This document shows positions 53,869 to 62,542 of a DNA stretch of 64,000 bases, piece by piece. Numbering within the stretch: position 1 is the stretch's first letter; each line of letters starts with the position of its first letter. Location of the stretch: positions 62,001-126,000 of the forward strand of contig NZ_LOHS01000071.1 of NCBI RefSeq assembly GCF_001642995.1, in the 5' to 3' direction. Below the pieces are notes generated by a model that was not told the origin of the DNA, searched no databases, and saw nothing but the letters and a program-made list of their open reading frames with translations. The position numbers and the translations under genes were made by a program. The DNA comes from Streptomyces jeddahensis. GTDB taxonomy: Bacteria > Actinomycetota > Actinomycetes > Streptomycetales > Streptomycetaceae.

Positions 53869-54830
53869 CGGTACACCTCCTTCATCTGCCGGTCGTAGGC
53901 GTCGAGGTAGTCGGCGAACTTCTGGCCGCTGAGGTCGGCGGGAATGAGCAGGTCGTTCTTGATGTAGTCGCGGTAAGTTCGGGACTTCATCGCCTTGTTG
54001 ATGGCTTTGATCCAGTACCGCCGTTGCGGCTCGGCGATGCCCCCGGGGGCCAGCACCCCGCGCCAGACGGTGACTTGGGCGTCCAGGCCCTGCTCCTTCG
54101 CTGTGGGCACCTTGCCGAGGACCGGGTCCTTATAGCGTTTGTCCGTGAGGGTGCACAGGGCCTTGAAATCGCCGCTCTGCAGATACGGCTTGGCAGCGGC
54201 CGCGCTCGCCGGGGCCACGTCTATCTGGCCGCCGAGCAGTCCGGTGAGGACCTCGCCGGTGGAGCCGTAGGGCACGACCGAGAAACGGCCGCCGTTCTTC
54301 TTGAACTCGGCGATCACCAGGGAGTCCGCGCCGGTCTTGCCGCTGGACCCGGTCTTGACGGGCTTCTTCCTGCTGGCCTCGACGAGATCCGCGCAGGTGT
54401 CGTACGGGGCGTCCTTTCGGGCGACCACCATCCGGGAGTCCTGCGCGAACATCACCAGCGGGGTGAAGTCGCGATAGGTGAAGGGCACGTCGTAGGCGAG
54501 CGGCAGCGTGTTGAGTGCGGTCTCCGCGACCAGAAGGGCGTTGCCGTTGCCCTTCTCCGAGAGGAAGGAGGCCCAGCCGACAGCGCCCGAACCACCTTCC
54601 TTGTTCTCCACGTTCACATCGAATCCGGCGTGGAGCTCGTTCAGGCCCTGGGCGATCACCCGGGCCGAACGGTCACTGCCGCCGCCGGGGGCGAAGGCGA
54701 CCAGGGCCGACACCGAACCCCGGGGAGTCCAATCATCCGGTACCGGGGGTTTCGCATTCATCAGCGAGCACCCGGAGACCAGCATGGCGACGCTCGTGAG
54801 TACGAGCGGTACGCGCAGTGGTGACTTCAT
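53865..54830 (-). CDS. tctC: Tripartite tricarboxylate transporter binding lipoprotein TctC
   Basis: 321 aa Bug-family extracytoplasmic binding protein. Signal peptide with lipobox LVSGC (Cys near residue 21). GSVSALVAFAPGGGSDRSAR and the Bug-family loop LLGGQIDVAPASAAAAKPYL are visible. First gene of the operon; a GntR-type operator lies 63-74 nt upstream and a long terminator separates it from gntR. Confidence 0.9.
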   Translation of the reverse strand: MKSPLRVPLVLTSVAMLVSGCSLMNAKPPVPDDWTPRGSVSALVAFAPGGGSDRSARVIAQGLNELHAGFDVNVENKEGGSGAVGWASFLSEKGNGNALLVAETALNTLPLAYDVPFTYRDFTPLVMFAQDSRMVVARKDAPYDTCADLVEASRKKPVKTGSSGKTGADSLVIAEFKKNGGRFSVVPYGSTGEVLTGLLGGQIDVAPASAAAAKPYLQSGDFKALCTLTDKRYKDPVLGKVPTAKEQGLDAQVTVWRGVLAPGGIAEPQRRYWIKAINKAMKSRTYRDYIKNDLLIPADLSGQKFADYLDAYDRQMKEVYR

Positions 54831-54892
54831 CGTCAGCCTTCCTGCGTCGGGAAGGGGGAATCTCTGTGCGCGTCAACTCGACAACATCAGAG

Positions 54893-54904
54893 ATCCTATT
54901 GGAT
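54893..54904. promoter_or_regulatory. Probable GntR operator upstream of tctC
   Basis: ATCC-TATT-GGAT, arms ATCC/GGAT exact, preceded by AG as at 55883-55894. Lies 63 nt before the tctC start. Confidence 0.7.
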
Positions 54905-54996
54905 ATGGCCGCGACAGTAGGGTGCGAGCGACGGCCGTGGCAAGAGGGGCGACGCAGGGAGTTCACACTGCGGACGCGGCGGGGGCAACAGTGACA

Positions 54997-55046
54997 ACAG
55001 TGAGTAGGGCAGGGGTGCGCCGGCGCACCCCTGCCCTACTCACTGT
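54997..55046 (-). terminator. Terminator of gntR
   Basis: Perfect 25-bp self-complementary sequence, arms 54997-55021 and 55022-55046, 44 nt after the gntR stop on the minus strand and before the tctC promoter. The innermost bases would form the loop. Confidence 0.85.
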
Positions 55047-55089
55047 GTGTTGATACGGCGCCGGATTCGATGCCGAAGGCGCGTTGCCG

Positions 55090-55824
55090 CTACACGTCGA
55101 CCGCGGACCGCCGGGCGAGGGCGGTCATGTGCGCCCGCATCGCCTCCACCGGGCGCTGCGGGTCACCGGACTCGAAAGCGGCCAGGATGGCGGCGTGTTC
55201 ACTCACGGCCTGGTCGACGTCCATGGCCCCGTGGTCGACGGTCTGGCGCAGCCGGTGGACATGGGCGCTCAGCGACTCCGCCAGCTGGAGCAGGAACCTG
55301 TTGTCGGCTGCGCGGATGATCGTGAGGTGGAACTCCCAGTCCGCGGCGAAGTACTCGCGCAGATCGGCGAAGCCGGTCGGGTGGCCGCCCTCTCCGCGGA
55401 ACTTGCGCACCTGATGGGCGCTGAGCACATGCTGGGCGTGGGCAGCGCGGAGTTCGGGAACCAGGTCGTCGGCGTGCGCCGCGGCCCGCTCGACGGCGGC
55501 CACCTCCAGCACCGTGCGCGTGTCGATGAGTTCGGCCATCTGGCGCGGTGACAGCGGTTGGGCCACGCGGTAGCCCTTCAGCGCGACACGTGAGACCAGG
55601 CCGGTGTGCTCCAACTGCACGAGGGCCTCGCGGACCGGAGTGGGCGACACGCCCAGCTCGCGGGCGAGGGAGTCGATGGACAGGGAACTGCCGGGCGGCG
55701 TCGATCCGTCGAGCAGCTTCTCGAGGATCGCGTCGTACACACCGTCACGCAGGGCACGCCTGGGGACCACGGATGTCCTGTCCGCGCCCCGTCCGATGGT
55801 GCCGCTCACATCATTCCTGGTCAT
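55090..55824 (-). CDS. GntR-family regulator (FCD subfamily) of the four-carbon locus
   Basis: 244 aa. N-terminal winged helix ALRDGVYDAILEKLLDG, SIDSLARELGVSPTPVREAL; C-terminal FCD domain with RTVLEVAAVERAAAHADDL and metal-ligand-like histidines in WEFHLTIIRAADN and VSEHAAILAAFESGD. Start at 55824 (upstream codons would run into the promoter). It lies between the tct operon and the divergent isomerase-kinase operon; the ATCC-TATW-GGRT site is found at both flanks, so it probably represses both and itself. The inducer is likely a tetrose, tetronate or phosphate ester, by context. Confidence 0.9.
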   Translation of the reverse strand: MTRNDVSGTIGRGADRTSVVPRRALRDGVYDAILEKLLDGSTPPGSSLSIDSLARELGVSPTPVREALVQLEHTGLVSRVALKGYRVAQPLSPRQMAELIDTRTVLEVAAVERAAAHADDLVPELRAAHAQHVLSAHQVRKFRGEGGHPTGFADLREYFAADWEFHLTIIRAADNRFLLQLAESLSAHVHRLRQTVDHGAMDVDQAVSEHAAILAAFESGDPQRPVEAMRAHMTALARRSAVDV

Positions 55825-55882
55825 CTCGAGAGCGATCCTACGCGAGGCAATAACGACCGGAGGGCTATCGACAACAAAAAAG

Positions 55883-55894
55883 ATCCTATAGGGT
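55883..55894. promoter_or_regulatory. Probable GntR operator between gntR and the isomerase operon
   Basis: ATCC-TATA-GGGT. It contains TATAGG on both strands, so the operator may cover the -10 boxes of both divergent promoters. Same core as 54893-54904. Confidence 0.7.
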
Positions 55895-55949
55895 CCACGA
55901 TTCAGAGCCGACGTGGCTCGGACCATGGACCGGACCCGGAGAGACGACG

Positions 55950-56897
55950 ATGTCCTACACGGCACAGAGCTGGCCCATCGGCGCAGCGCTCCTGCAGTAC
56001 CCGAACACCACCCTGGACGGGATCCGCGTCCAGGACGCACCCGCCCGGCACTGGGCGGGCGTCTTCCGCGAGGTGGCCGCCACCGGCTTCGATCACGTGG
56101 ATCTCACTGACACCTGGCTTCGTCCGGGCGATCTCGCCCCCGAGCGCCTGCGGGAGCTCGCCCGCACGCTGAAGGAGGCGGACCTCGGGATCACGGCTGT
56201 GACGACGGCACGGTGCAGCGTCATCGACCCCGACCCCGAGGCGGCCGCGGACAACCTCGCCTATCTGCTGCGCACCGTCGACGCCGCCGCCGAGCTCGGG
56301 GTGGGCGTCGTGTGCGCGGGCCTCCACCAGCCGCTGACCCCCGCCCAGCGCGAGGCCCTGTGGTTCTGGACCGAACCCGGCGGCCGCGATCCCGAGGGCG
56401 ACGAGCGGACCTGGGCCCTGGCGGTCGAACGACTGCGGGCCGTCGGTGAACGGGCCGCCGGGCTCGGCATACGGATATCCCTGGAGATGTACGAGGACAC
56501 CTACCTCGGCACCCCGGAAAGCTCCGTGCGGCTGGTACGCGACATCGGCCTTCCCAATGTCGGCATCAACCCCGACATCGGCAACCTGGTACGGATGCAT
56601 CGCCCGGTCGCTCCGTGGGAGGAGCTGCTGACTCCCGTGCTGCCGTACGCCAACTACTGGCACATCAAGAGCTACTACCGCGACCATGACCCGGCCACGG
56701 GCGCGTACTTCACCGTGCCCGCCCCCGTCGAGACCGGCGTGATCAACTACCGCCGGGCGCTCGAACTCGCTCTGCACGCCGGGTTCGACGGCCCGATCTG
56801 CGTCGAGCACTACGGCGGCGACGGCCTCAGCGTGGCCGCCCGCAACCGCGACTACCTGCGGCAGATCCTCTCCGTGAAGCTGGCGGACCGGTCATGA
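55950..56897 (+). CDS. Sugar-phosphate isomerase/epimerase (AP endonuclease-2-like TIM barrel)
   Basis: 315 aa xylose-isomerase-like TIM barrel. The metal-binding Glu in ISLEMYEDTYLG, VGINPDIGNL, YWHIKSYYRD and the final Glu in DGPICVEHYGGDG are visible. With the downstream kinase, RpiB and TpiA-like enzymes it recalls Brucella EryC, which epimerises tetrulose phosphate; a 2-oxo-tetronate isomerase (OtnI type) is the alternative. ATGA overlap with the kinase gene. Confidence 0.83.
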   Translation: MSYTAQSWPIGAALLQYPNTTLDGIRVQDAPARHWAGVFREVAATGFDHVDLTDTWLRPGDLAPERLRELARTLKEADLGITAVTTARCSVIDPDPEAAADNLAYLLRTVDAAAELGVGVVCAGLHQPLTPAQREALWFWTEPGGRDPEGDERTWALAVERLRAVGERAAGLGIRISLEMYEDTYLGTPESSVRLVRDIGLPNVGINPDIGNLVRMHRPVAPWEELLTPVLPYANYWHIKSYYRDHDPATGAYFTVPAPVETGVINYRRALELALHAGFDGPICVEHYGGDGLSVAARNRDYLRQILSVKLADRS

Positions 56898-58624
56898 CCC
56901 TGCTCCACAACGACCCGCGGTCCTTCGCCGACGAGGCCCTCAGCGGCTTCGCCGCCGCCCACCACGACCTGGTACGCGCCATCGACGGTGGCGTCGTACG
57001 CGCCAGCGCCACCCCACCGGGACAGGTCGCCGTCGTCCTCGGCGGCGGCACCGGCCACTACCCCGCCTTCGCGGGCTGGGTCGGCCCCGGTTTCGCGCAC
57101 GGTGCCGCCTGCGGCAACATCTTCGCCTCGCCCTCCGCGTCGCAGATCTGCTCCGTCGCCCGTGCGTCGCAGGCCGGCGGCGGTGTGATCTTCGCCTTCG
57201 GCAACTACGCCGGTGACGTCCTGCACTTCGGACAGGCTGCCGAGCAACTGCGCGCCGAGGGCATCGACGTACGCGTCCTCCGTGTCACCGACGACATCGC
57301 CTCCGGCCCCGCCGACGACCCCGCTCTCCGCCGCGGCATCGCCGGCGACCTTCCGGTGATGAAGATCCTCGGCGCCGCTGCCGAGGCCGGCCTCGGCATC
57401 GACGAGGCCGAGCGCATCGGCCGCAAGGCCAATGACGCCACCCGCTCCCTCGGCATGGCCTTCAGCGGCTGCACCCTCCCGGGCGCGGACCACCCGCTGT
57501 TCACCGTGGCTCCCGGGCGCATGGGCGTCGGCCTGGGCATCCACGGCGAACCCGGCATCGACGAGCGTGACCTGCCGTCCGCCGACACGGTCGCCGACCT
57601 GCTCGTGGACGGGGTGCTGGCGGAGTCAAAGCGGGCATCCGCGGCGGTCGGCAACGCCGACCGGGTGGCCGTGCTTCTCAACGGGCTCGGCGCTACCAAG
57701 TACGAGGAGCTGTACGTCGTCTTCCGCCGGGTCGCTGAGCGCCTCGCCCGCGAAGGATTCCACGTCATCGCCCCCGAGGTCGGCGAACAGGTCACCAGCC
57801 TCGGCATGGCCGGCCTGTCCCTCACCGTCACCTTCCTCGACGACGAGCTGCGGCAGCTGTGGACGGCCCCGGCCCTCACCCCGGCCTTCCGCCGGGGGCT
57901 GGTCCAGCCCCGCCCCCCACGTACCGACGACATCTCCGGCACTCACCAGCTGCCGCCAGTGGTACGCGGTGGCGATGCCTCCCGTGCGGCCGCGGCCTGC
58001 ATCGCCGCTGCATTGCGGATCGTGCGCGACACCGTCACCACCCACGAGACCCGGCTCGGCGACATCGACGCCGTGGCCGGGGACGGCGACCACGGCATCG
58101 GCATGCGGCGCGGATCGGAGGCCGCAGCAGACGCCGCTGCGGAGGCCGTGGCGCTGGGGGCCGGTGCCCGGTCCACCCTCAGCCGCGCGGGCGCCGCCTG
58201 GTCCGAGCGGGCCGGCGGCACATCCGGTGCTCTGTGGGGCGCGGCGCTCACCGCCTTCGGTTCCGCACTCGATGACACGGAGCCGGCCGATCGCGGGCGG
58301 CTGGTCGCCGGGGTGCGCGCCGCGGTGGACGCCGTCCTGCGGCTGGGCGGTGCACGGCTCGGAGACAAGACGCTGGTCGACGCGGCGGTGCCGTTCGTGG
58401 ACCGGCTCGAGGCGGCCCTGCCGGGCACCGATTTCGGCAGCGCTTGGGTCGAGGCGGCAGAGGCCGCCACCGAGGCCGCCGAAGCCACCGCGACCATCGC
58501 CGCACGGCGCGGACGCGCCCGCACCCACGGAGAGCGCAGCCTCGGCACCCCGGACGCCGGAGCTGTGTCCTTCGCCCTCATCGTCACCGCCCTGGGCGAC
58601 TTCATCCGCCCCCACTCCTCCTAA
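56894..58624 (+). CDS. DhaK-DhaL fusion kinase, probable erythrulose kinase
   Basis: 576 aa ATP-dependent dihydroxyacetone-kinase-type enzyme. DhaK part (residues 1 to about 335) with [18 protein letters not shown] and the substrate-binding His in GLGIHGEPG; DhaL part (about 360-576) with [13 protein letters not shown] and [16 protein letters not shown] for Mg-ATP. Linkage to RpiB and a TpiA paralogue is the pattern reported for D-/L-erythrulose kinases of mycobacteria (DerK/LerK), so a four-carbon ketose rather than dihydroxyacetone is the likely substrate. This is inference from neighbours. Confidence 0.88.
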   Translation: MTLLHNDPRSFADEALSGFAAAHHDLVRAIDGGVVRASATPPGQVAVVLGGGTGHYPAFAGWVGPGFAHGAACGNIFASPSASQICSVARASQAGGGVIFAFGNYAGDVLHFGQAAEQLRAEGIDVRVLRVTDDIASGPADDPALRRGIAGDLPVMKILGAAAEAGLGIDEAERIGRKANDATRSLGMAFSGCTLPGADHPLFTVAPGRMGVGLGIHGEPGIDERDLPSADTVADLLVDGVLAESKRASAAVGNADRVAVLLNGLGATKYEELYVVFRRVAERLAREGFHVIAPEVGEQVTSLGMAGLSLTVTFLDDELRQLWTAPALTPAFRRGLVQPRPPRTDDISGTHQLPPVVRGGDASRAAAACIAAALRIVRDTVTTHETRLGDIDAVAGDGDHGIGMRRGSEAAADAAAEAVALGAGARSTLSRAGAAWSERAGGTSGALWGAALTAFGSALDDTEPADRGRLVAGVRAAVDAVLRLGGARLGDKTLVDAAVPFVDRLEAALPGTDFGSAWVEAAEAATEAAEATATIAARRGRARTHGERSLGTPDAGAVSFALIVTALGDFIRPHSS

Positions 58625-58653
58625 GGTCCTCACCCTCCCTTAAGGAACACCTG

Positions 58654-59112
58654 ATGAACCAGCTGCGTATCGTCGTCGGCTCGGACAGTGCCGGATACGA
58701 CTACAAGGAAGCCCTCAAGACCGATCTGCAGGCGCACCAGGCCGTCAGCGAGGTCATCGATGCCGGCATCACCGCCGGGCAGGACACCGACTACCCGCAC
58801 GTCGCGGTGGATGCCGCACGCATGGTCGCCGAAGGCAGGGCCGACCGCGCCCTGCTGGTGTGCGGCACCGGTCTGGGCGTCGCCATCGCGGCGAACAAGG
58901 TGCCCGGCATCCGCGCGGTCACGGCCCATGACTCCTTCTCCGTCGAACGGGCCGTGCTGTCCAACAACGCTCAGGTGCTGTGCTTCGGCCAGCGCGTCAT
59001 CGGCCTGGAGCTGGCGCGCCGGCTCGCCCGCGAATGGCTCACCTACACCTTCGACGAGACCTCGCCGTCCGCCGCGAAGGTCGCCGCGATCTGCTCCTAC
59101 GACCAGGGCTGA
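58654..59112 (+). CDS. rpiB: RpiB-family isomerase, probable erythrulose-4-phosphate isomerase
   Basis: 152 aa, RpiB/LacAB family: [39 protein letters not shown], the active-site [20 protein letters not shown] and [15 protein letters not shown]. In erythritol/erythrulose loci this family (EryI, DerI) converts D-erythrulose 4-phosphate to D-erythrose 4-phosphate; ribose-5-phosphate isomerase is the other family role. TAAGGA precedes the ATG at 58654. Confidence 0.88.
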   Translation: MNQLRIVVGSDSAGYDYKEALKTDLQAHQAVSEVIDAGITAGQDTDYPHVAVDAARMVAEGRADRALLVCGTGLGVAIAANKVPGIRAVTAHDSFSVERAVLSNNAQVLCFGQRVIGLELARRLAREWLTYTFDETSPSAAKVAAICSYDQG

Positions 59113-59121
59113 GGGACCGTC

Positions 59122-59868
59122 ATGCTCTGGATCGGCACCAGTTTCAAGATGACGAAGACGCGGGCCGAGGCGGCGGAATACGCCGCGCGGCTGCGCTACG
59201 GCGTCGGCGAGAACGGCATCCCGGGGGTCCAGCCCTTCCTGATCCCGCCGGCGACTGCGATCGCCGACGTCGCGGCGCTGCTCGACGGCTCTCCGGTGCT
59301 CGTCGGCGCGCAGAACGCGCACTGGGAGGACTCCGGCGCGTGGACCGGTGAGATCTCCGTGCCCCAGGTCGCCGACGCCGGAGCCGACATCGTGGAGATC
59401 GGCCACTCGGAGCGGCGGGAGCACTTCGCCGAAACCGACGCCACCGTCGCCCTGAAGGTCCGGGCGACCCTGCGGCACGGTCTGATCCCCCTGGTGTGCT
59501 GCGGCGAGAGCGCCGAGGTGTTCGCCGGGGGCGGTTCCACCGAGCATGTCCTCGCCCAGGTAGGGGCCGCCCTCGACGGCCTGGACGACACCTCGCGCGT
59601 GCTCATCGCGTACGAGCCGGTGTGGGCCATCGGTGAGCACGGCCGCGAGCCGCGCCCTGAGGAGATCGCCGGCGTGCACCAGGCCCTGCGCGACGAGTGG
59701 GGCGACCGGGTCGCCGCCGTCCTCTACGGCGGCTCGGTCAACCGGGCCAACGCCGAAGCCCTGCTCCGCGTACCGGGCGTCGACGGGCTGTTCATCGGAC
59801 GGGCGGCATGGGACGTGGAGAACCTTCTGACCATCTTGGCCAACGCCCCTACAGCGGTGACCACATGA
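59122..59868 (+). CDS. Triosephosphate-isomerase-like protein, probable L-erythrulose-1-phosphate isomerase
   Basis: 248 aa TIM fold with all catalytic residues: Lys in GTSFKMTKT, His in EIGHSERREHF, Glu in AYEPVWAIGEHG and phosphate loop LYGGSVNRANA. The N-terminus departs from the GNWKMN of glycolytic TpiA, and its place beside RpiB fits the LerI/EryH branch that acts on L-erythrulose 1-phosphate. Together with RpiB it would deliver erythrose 4-phosphate to the pentose phosphate pathway. Confidence 0.87.
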   Translation: MLWIGTSFKMTKTRAEAAEYAARLRYGVGENGIPGVQPFLIPPATAIADVAALLDGSPVLVGAQNAHWEDSGAWTGEISVPQVADAGADIVEIGHSERREHFAETDATVALKVRATLRHGLIPLVCCGESAEVFAGGGSTEHVLAQVGAALDGLDDTSRVLIAYEPVWAIGEHGREPRPEEIAGVHQALRDEWGDRVAAVLYGGSVNRANAEALLRVPGVDGLFIGRAAWDVENLLTILANAPTAVTT

Positions 59869-59942
59869 CAGCAGGCCGGGGGACGGCCGCCCTCGCCGCA
59901 GGCGACCGCCTCGACCATGTCGAATTGGAGCAGACGGTATGA
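59865..59942 (+). CDS. 25-codon coupling ORF between the TpiA-like and SAF genes (tentative)
   Basis: Starts at an ATGA overlapping the isomerase stop and ends at an ATGA overlapping the next start; the peptide begins MTAGRGTAALAAGD. It has the same length and double overlap as the frame at 12828-12905. It could be the fused ends of a deleted gene or only a coupling device. No homology recognised. Confidence 0.3.
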   Translation: MTAGRGTAALAAGDRLDHVELEQTV

Positions 59943-61300
59943 ACCTGGAAGAGCTACTGGGGTCTTCACCAACGGAACGGGTCCGCGTGGCGATCACCGG
60001 CGCCAACGGCCCCTACGCACGCACGCTCCTGGCGCAACTGCGAACCGTCGACGCGATCGAGGTCGCGGCCCTCTGCGATCTCGACACCGACGGCGTGCGC
60101 AATGTCTGGGCCGCTCTTGGCCTGGATCCCGCCGCGCTCGTGGACAGCGACGGTGTGAGCGACGGATCAACCGTGCTCACCGATGACCTCGACAGCCTGC
60201 TGGACGTGCCGTTCGACGTGCTCGTGGAAGCAACCGGGAACCCTGCCCGAGGCTATGCGGTGGCTCGCGCCGCACTGGATGCAGGCAGGCACGTCGTCAT
60301 GGTCAGCAAGGAGGTCGACTCCGTGGCTTCGGAGGACCTGCTGGCGGCGGCCGCGCACTCCGGCGCCTGCTACACCTTGGCCGGGGGCGACCAACCCGCC
60401 AATCTCATCGCGCTCGTCTCCGCCGTACGACTGCTGGGGCTCGAGATCGTGGCTGTCGGCAAGTCCAGCGAGTACGACCTCGTCTACGACCCGGCCACGG
60501 GCGTTCTCACCCATCTCGACCAGCGGTTCACCGTACCCGGGCTCGCGCAGCTTCTCGAGCTCGGCGACGACGTGCCCGAGACGCTCCGGCTCCGGGACGC
60601 CGCGGTCAGCGCCGTTGCCCGCTCGGCCACCGCGGACTACTGCGAGATGGCCGTTGTCGCGGCGAACGCCGGCTTCGTGCCCGACGCCGAGCGACTGCGT
60701 TACCCCGTGGCGCGCATTAGCGAGCTCGCTGACATCTATGCGCTGGGCGAAGACGGCGGGATAGTCGGCGGCCCCGGACGGATCGACGTATTCAGCGCAC
60801 TGCGGCTGCCGGGGGAGGCGAGCTTCGCGGGCGGCGTGTTCGCGGTCGTGCGGACCACCGACCCGGTCACGTGGCAGACACTCGCACAGAAGGGTCATGT
60901 CGTCAGCCGCAACGGCGCTTACGCCTGTCTCTACCTGCCGTACCACTACATGGGTGTAGAGACGCCCCTCACGATCCTGGCGCTCGCCCGAGCCGGCGTC
61001 TCCACCGCCTACCGCCGGCCTCGCGGCGACGTCATGCTCGCCGGGCGTGCCCGCAGCGCGATCACCGCCGGCACGCAGCTCGCGATGGGCGGCCACCACC
61101 ACGACGTCGAGAACGTGGACCCCGTCCTTGTCCGGCGCAGCGAAGCCGGAGCCGACGTCGCCCCCCTCTACCTCGCGTCGTTCGCCACCGTCACGCGTGA
61201 CCTCGGCCCCGGCGAACTGCTGCGGCTCGCCGACCTCGAGGGACTGGACCCCGCGCTCGCCAAAGCCGCGGCGCACACATCTCTGCCCGCCCACTCCTGA
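59939..61300 (+). CDS. Homoserine-dehydrogenase-like oxidoreductase with SAF domain
   Basis: 453 aa. N-terminal NAD(P)-binding region (VRVAITGANGPYARTLLAQL, VEATGNPARGYAVARAALDA, HVVMVSKEVDSVA) and a C-terminal part ending in a SAF-like segment (ARSAITAGTQLAMGGHHHDV). This architecture is found in sugar-acid catabolic clusters, sometimes mis-named FlgA; apionate oxidoisomerase-like activity is one known role of related proteins, as I recall. The substrate here is not determined. GGAGCAG lies upstream of the ATG. Confidence 0.8.
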   Translation: MNLEELLGSSPTERVRVAITGANGPYARTLLAQLRTVDAIEVAALCDLDTDGVRNVWAALGLDPAALVDSDGVSDGSTVLTDDLDSLLDVPFDVLVEATGNPARGYAVARAALDAGRHVVMVSKEVDSVASEDLLAAAAHSGACYTLAGGDQPANLIALVSAVRLLGLEIVAVGKSSEYDLVYDPATGVLTHLDQRFTVPGLAQLLELGDDVPETLRLRDAAVSAVARSATADYCEMAVVAANAGFVPDAERLRYPVARISELADIYALGEDGGIVGGPGRIDVFSALRLPGEASFAGGVFAVVRTTDPVTWQTLAQKGHVVSRNGAYACLYLPYHYMGVETPLTILALARAGVSTAYRRPRGDVMLAGRARSAITAGTQLAMGGHHHDVENVDPVLVRRSEAGADVAPLYLASFATVTRDLGPGELLRLADLEGLDPALAKAAAHTSLPAHS

Positions 61301-61325
61301 TCCCGATCCGCATACGAGGTCATCG

Positions 61326-62372
61326 ATGAAGATGAAGCTCGTCGCCTGCCTGGGCACGTCGCACGCCGCATTCGCCGTCGTGCCGATCGCCATGAGCCTG
61401 GCGACAGCTCATCGCATCAGCCCCACTCTCATGGGCATCGCAATGAGTTCCGCGATCGTCGGCGGCGCACTCGCGCCGACGAGCATCAACGGCATCACGA
61501 CCGCCACCGTCGCCCATTCGGCCGGCATCCCGTTCAACGCGGCGCTCATGTTCGCACTGTCCGTGGGGATCAACGCGCTCGTCGTCCTCGTCGCGTTCAT
61601 GATGTTCGGCGGTCGTGAACTCATTCGCCGTTCCAGGCAGGGCGGCCACGAAAGTCACGACATGGGAATCCAAGACGCTCAGGGCAAGGGCAGTGGTGAG
61701 CCAACGGGCGGCCAGGTCGCGGTCGCAACCCGCCTCAGGACCGAGCTCACCCCCATCACGCGGGTCCAGGCCACAGTGCTCGGCACCATCGTCGTGCTCA
61801 TCGCCGGCTTCTTCACACTCACGCAGCTCGACGTCGACGTGAACCTCGGGGTCGTCGCGCTCACCCTGGCGATGGTGCTCTCCCTGGCCATGCCCGAGGT
61901 CGGCCGCCAGGCGCTCACCAAGGTGGACTGGAACACGATCTTCCTGCTCGGTGGCATCATCACCTACATCGGCGTGCTGACCCGCCTCGGCGCCATCGAC
62001 CAGCTGGGCGAGGCGGCACGTTCCGTCAGCACCCCTCTGCTCGCGGCCGTCATCATCTGTGTGGTCGCGGGACTGGTCTCGGCATTCGCGTCGACGATCG
62101 GCATCCTGGGTGCCCTGATTCCGCTCGCTGTGCCACTCCTCGTGCCAGGCGGCGGGTTGGAGACGACCGGTCTGATTTACGCGCTTGCCATCTCGGCGTC
62201 GCTCGTCGACTGCGCGCCGTTCTCGACCACCGGTGCCACGATCGTCGCGTCGGGCGCGGAGCACGAACGCGGGAGACTCTCTCGCCACCTGACGGTATGG
62301 GGGCTGTCGATGGTGATCGTCGGCCCGGCCGTCACCATTGCGACGCTCGTCGTGCCGCCGCTCATGCTCTGA
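61326..62372 (+). CDS. DASS/SLC13-type carboxylate permease, N-terminally shortened
   Basis: 348 aa, about 9 membrane segments. ISPTLMGIAMSSAIVGGALA, STIGILGALIPLAVPLLVPG and LVDCAPFSTTGATIVASG resemble the helix-hairpin regions of divalent-anion symporters of the MatC type, which are usually 430-460 aa. The sequence begins in the middle of what should be the third or fourth helix, so about 100 N-terminal residues are absent, with only 25 nt to the upstream stop. GAGG precedes the ATG. It may be a shortened, perhaps inactive, carrier. The cargo would be a sugar acid by context. Confidence 0.75.
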   Translation: MKMKLVACLGTSHAAFAVVPIAMSLATAHRISPTLMGIAMSSAIVGGALAPTSINGITTATVAHSAGIPFNAALMFALSVGINALVVLVAFMMFGGRELIRRSRQGGHESHDMGIQDAQGKGSGEPTGGQVAVATRLRTELTPITRVQATVLGTIVVLIAGFFTLTQLDVDVNLGVVALTLAMVLSLAMPEVGRQALTKVDWNTIFLLGGIITYIGVLTRLGAIDQLGEAARSVSTPLLAAVIICVVAGLVSAFASTIGILGALIPLAVPLLVPGGGLETTGLIYALAISASLVDCAPFSTTGATIVASGAEHERGRLSRHLTVWGLSMVIVGPAVTIATLVVPPLML

Positions 62373-62462
62373 ACCGGCAGCCGACGCTGAGGGTCACGCA
62401 GGCTTGTCAGAAGCCGCGTAAGAATGTGACGCACATCACCGTAGCCCCTCCGTGCGTCCTCA

Positions 62463-62477
62463 GGTCATCATATGACC
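62463..62477. promoter_or_regulatory. Palindromic operator candidate upstream of ltnD
   Basis: GGTCAT-CAT-ATGACC, exact 6-bp arms, 65 nt before the ltnD start in a 170-nt gap. A different motif from the GntR site at 54893/55883, so another regulator may act here. Confidence 0.5.
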
Positions 62478-62542
62478 CGATCGGAATACGACGCCTGCTT
62501 GGGGCAGAGCCCCCGACGGCACAACAAGACGAGGAGGGGCGC

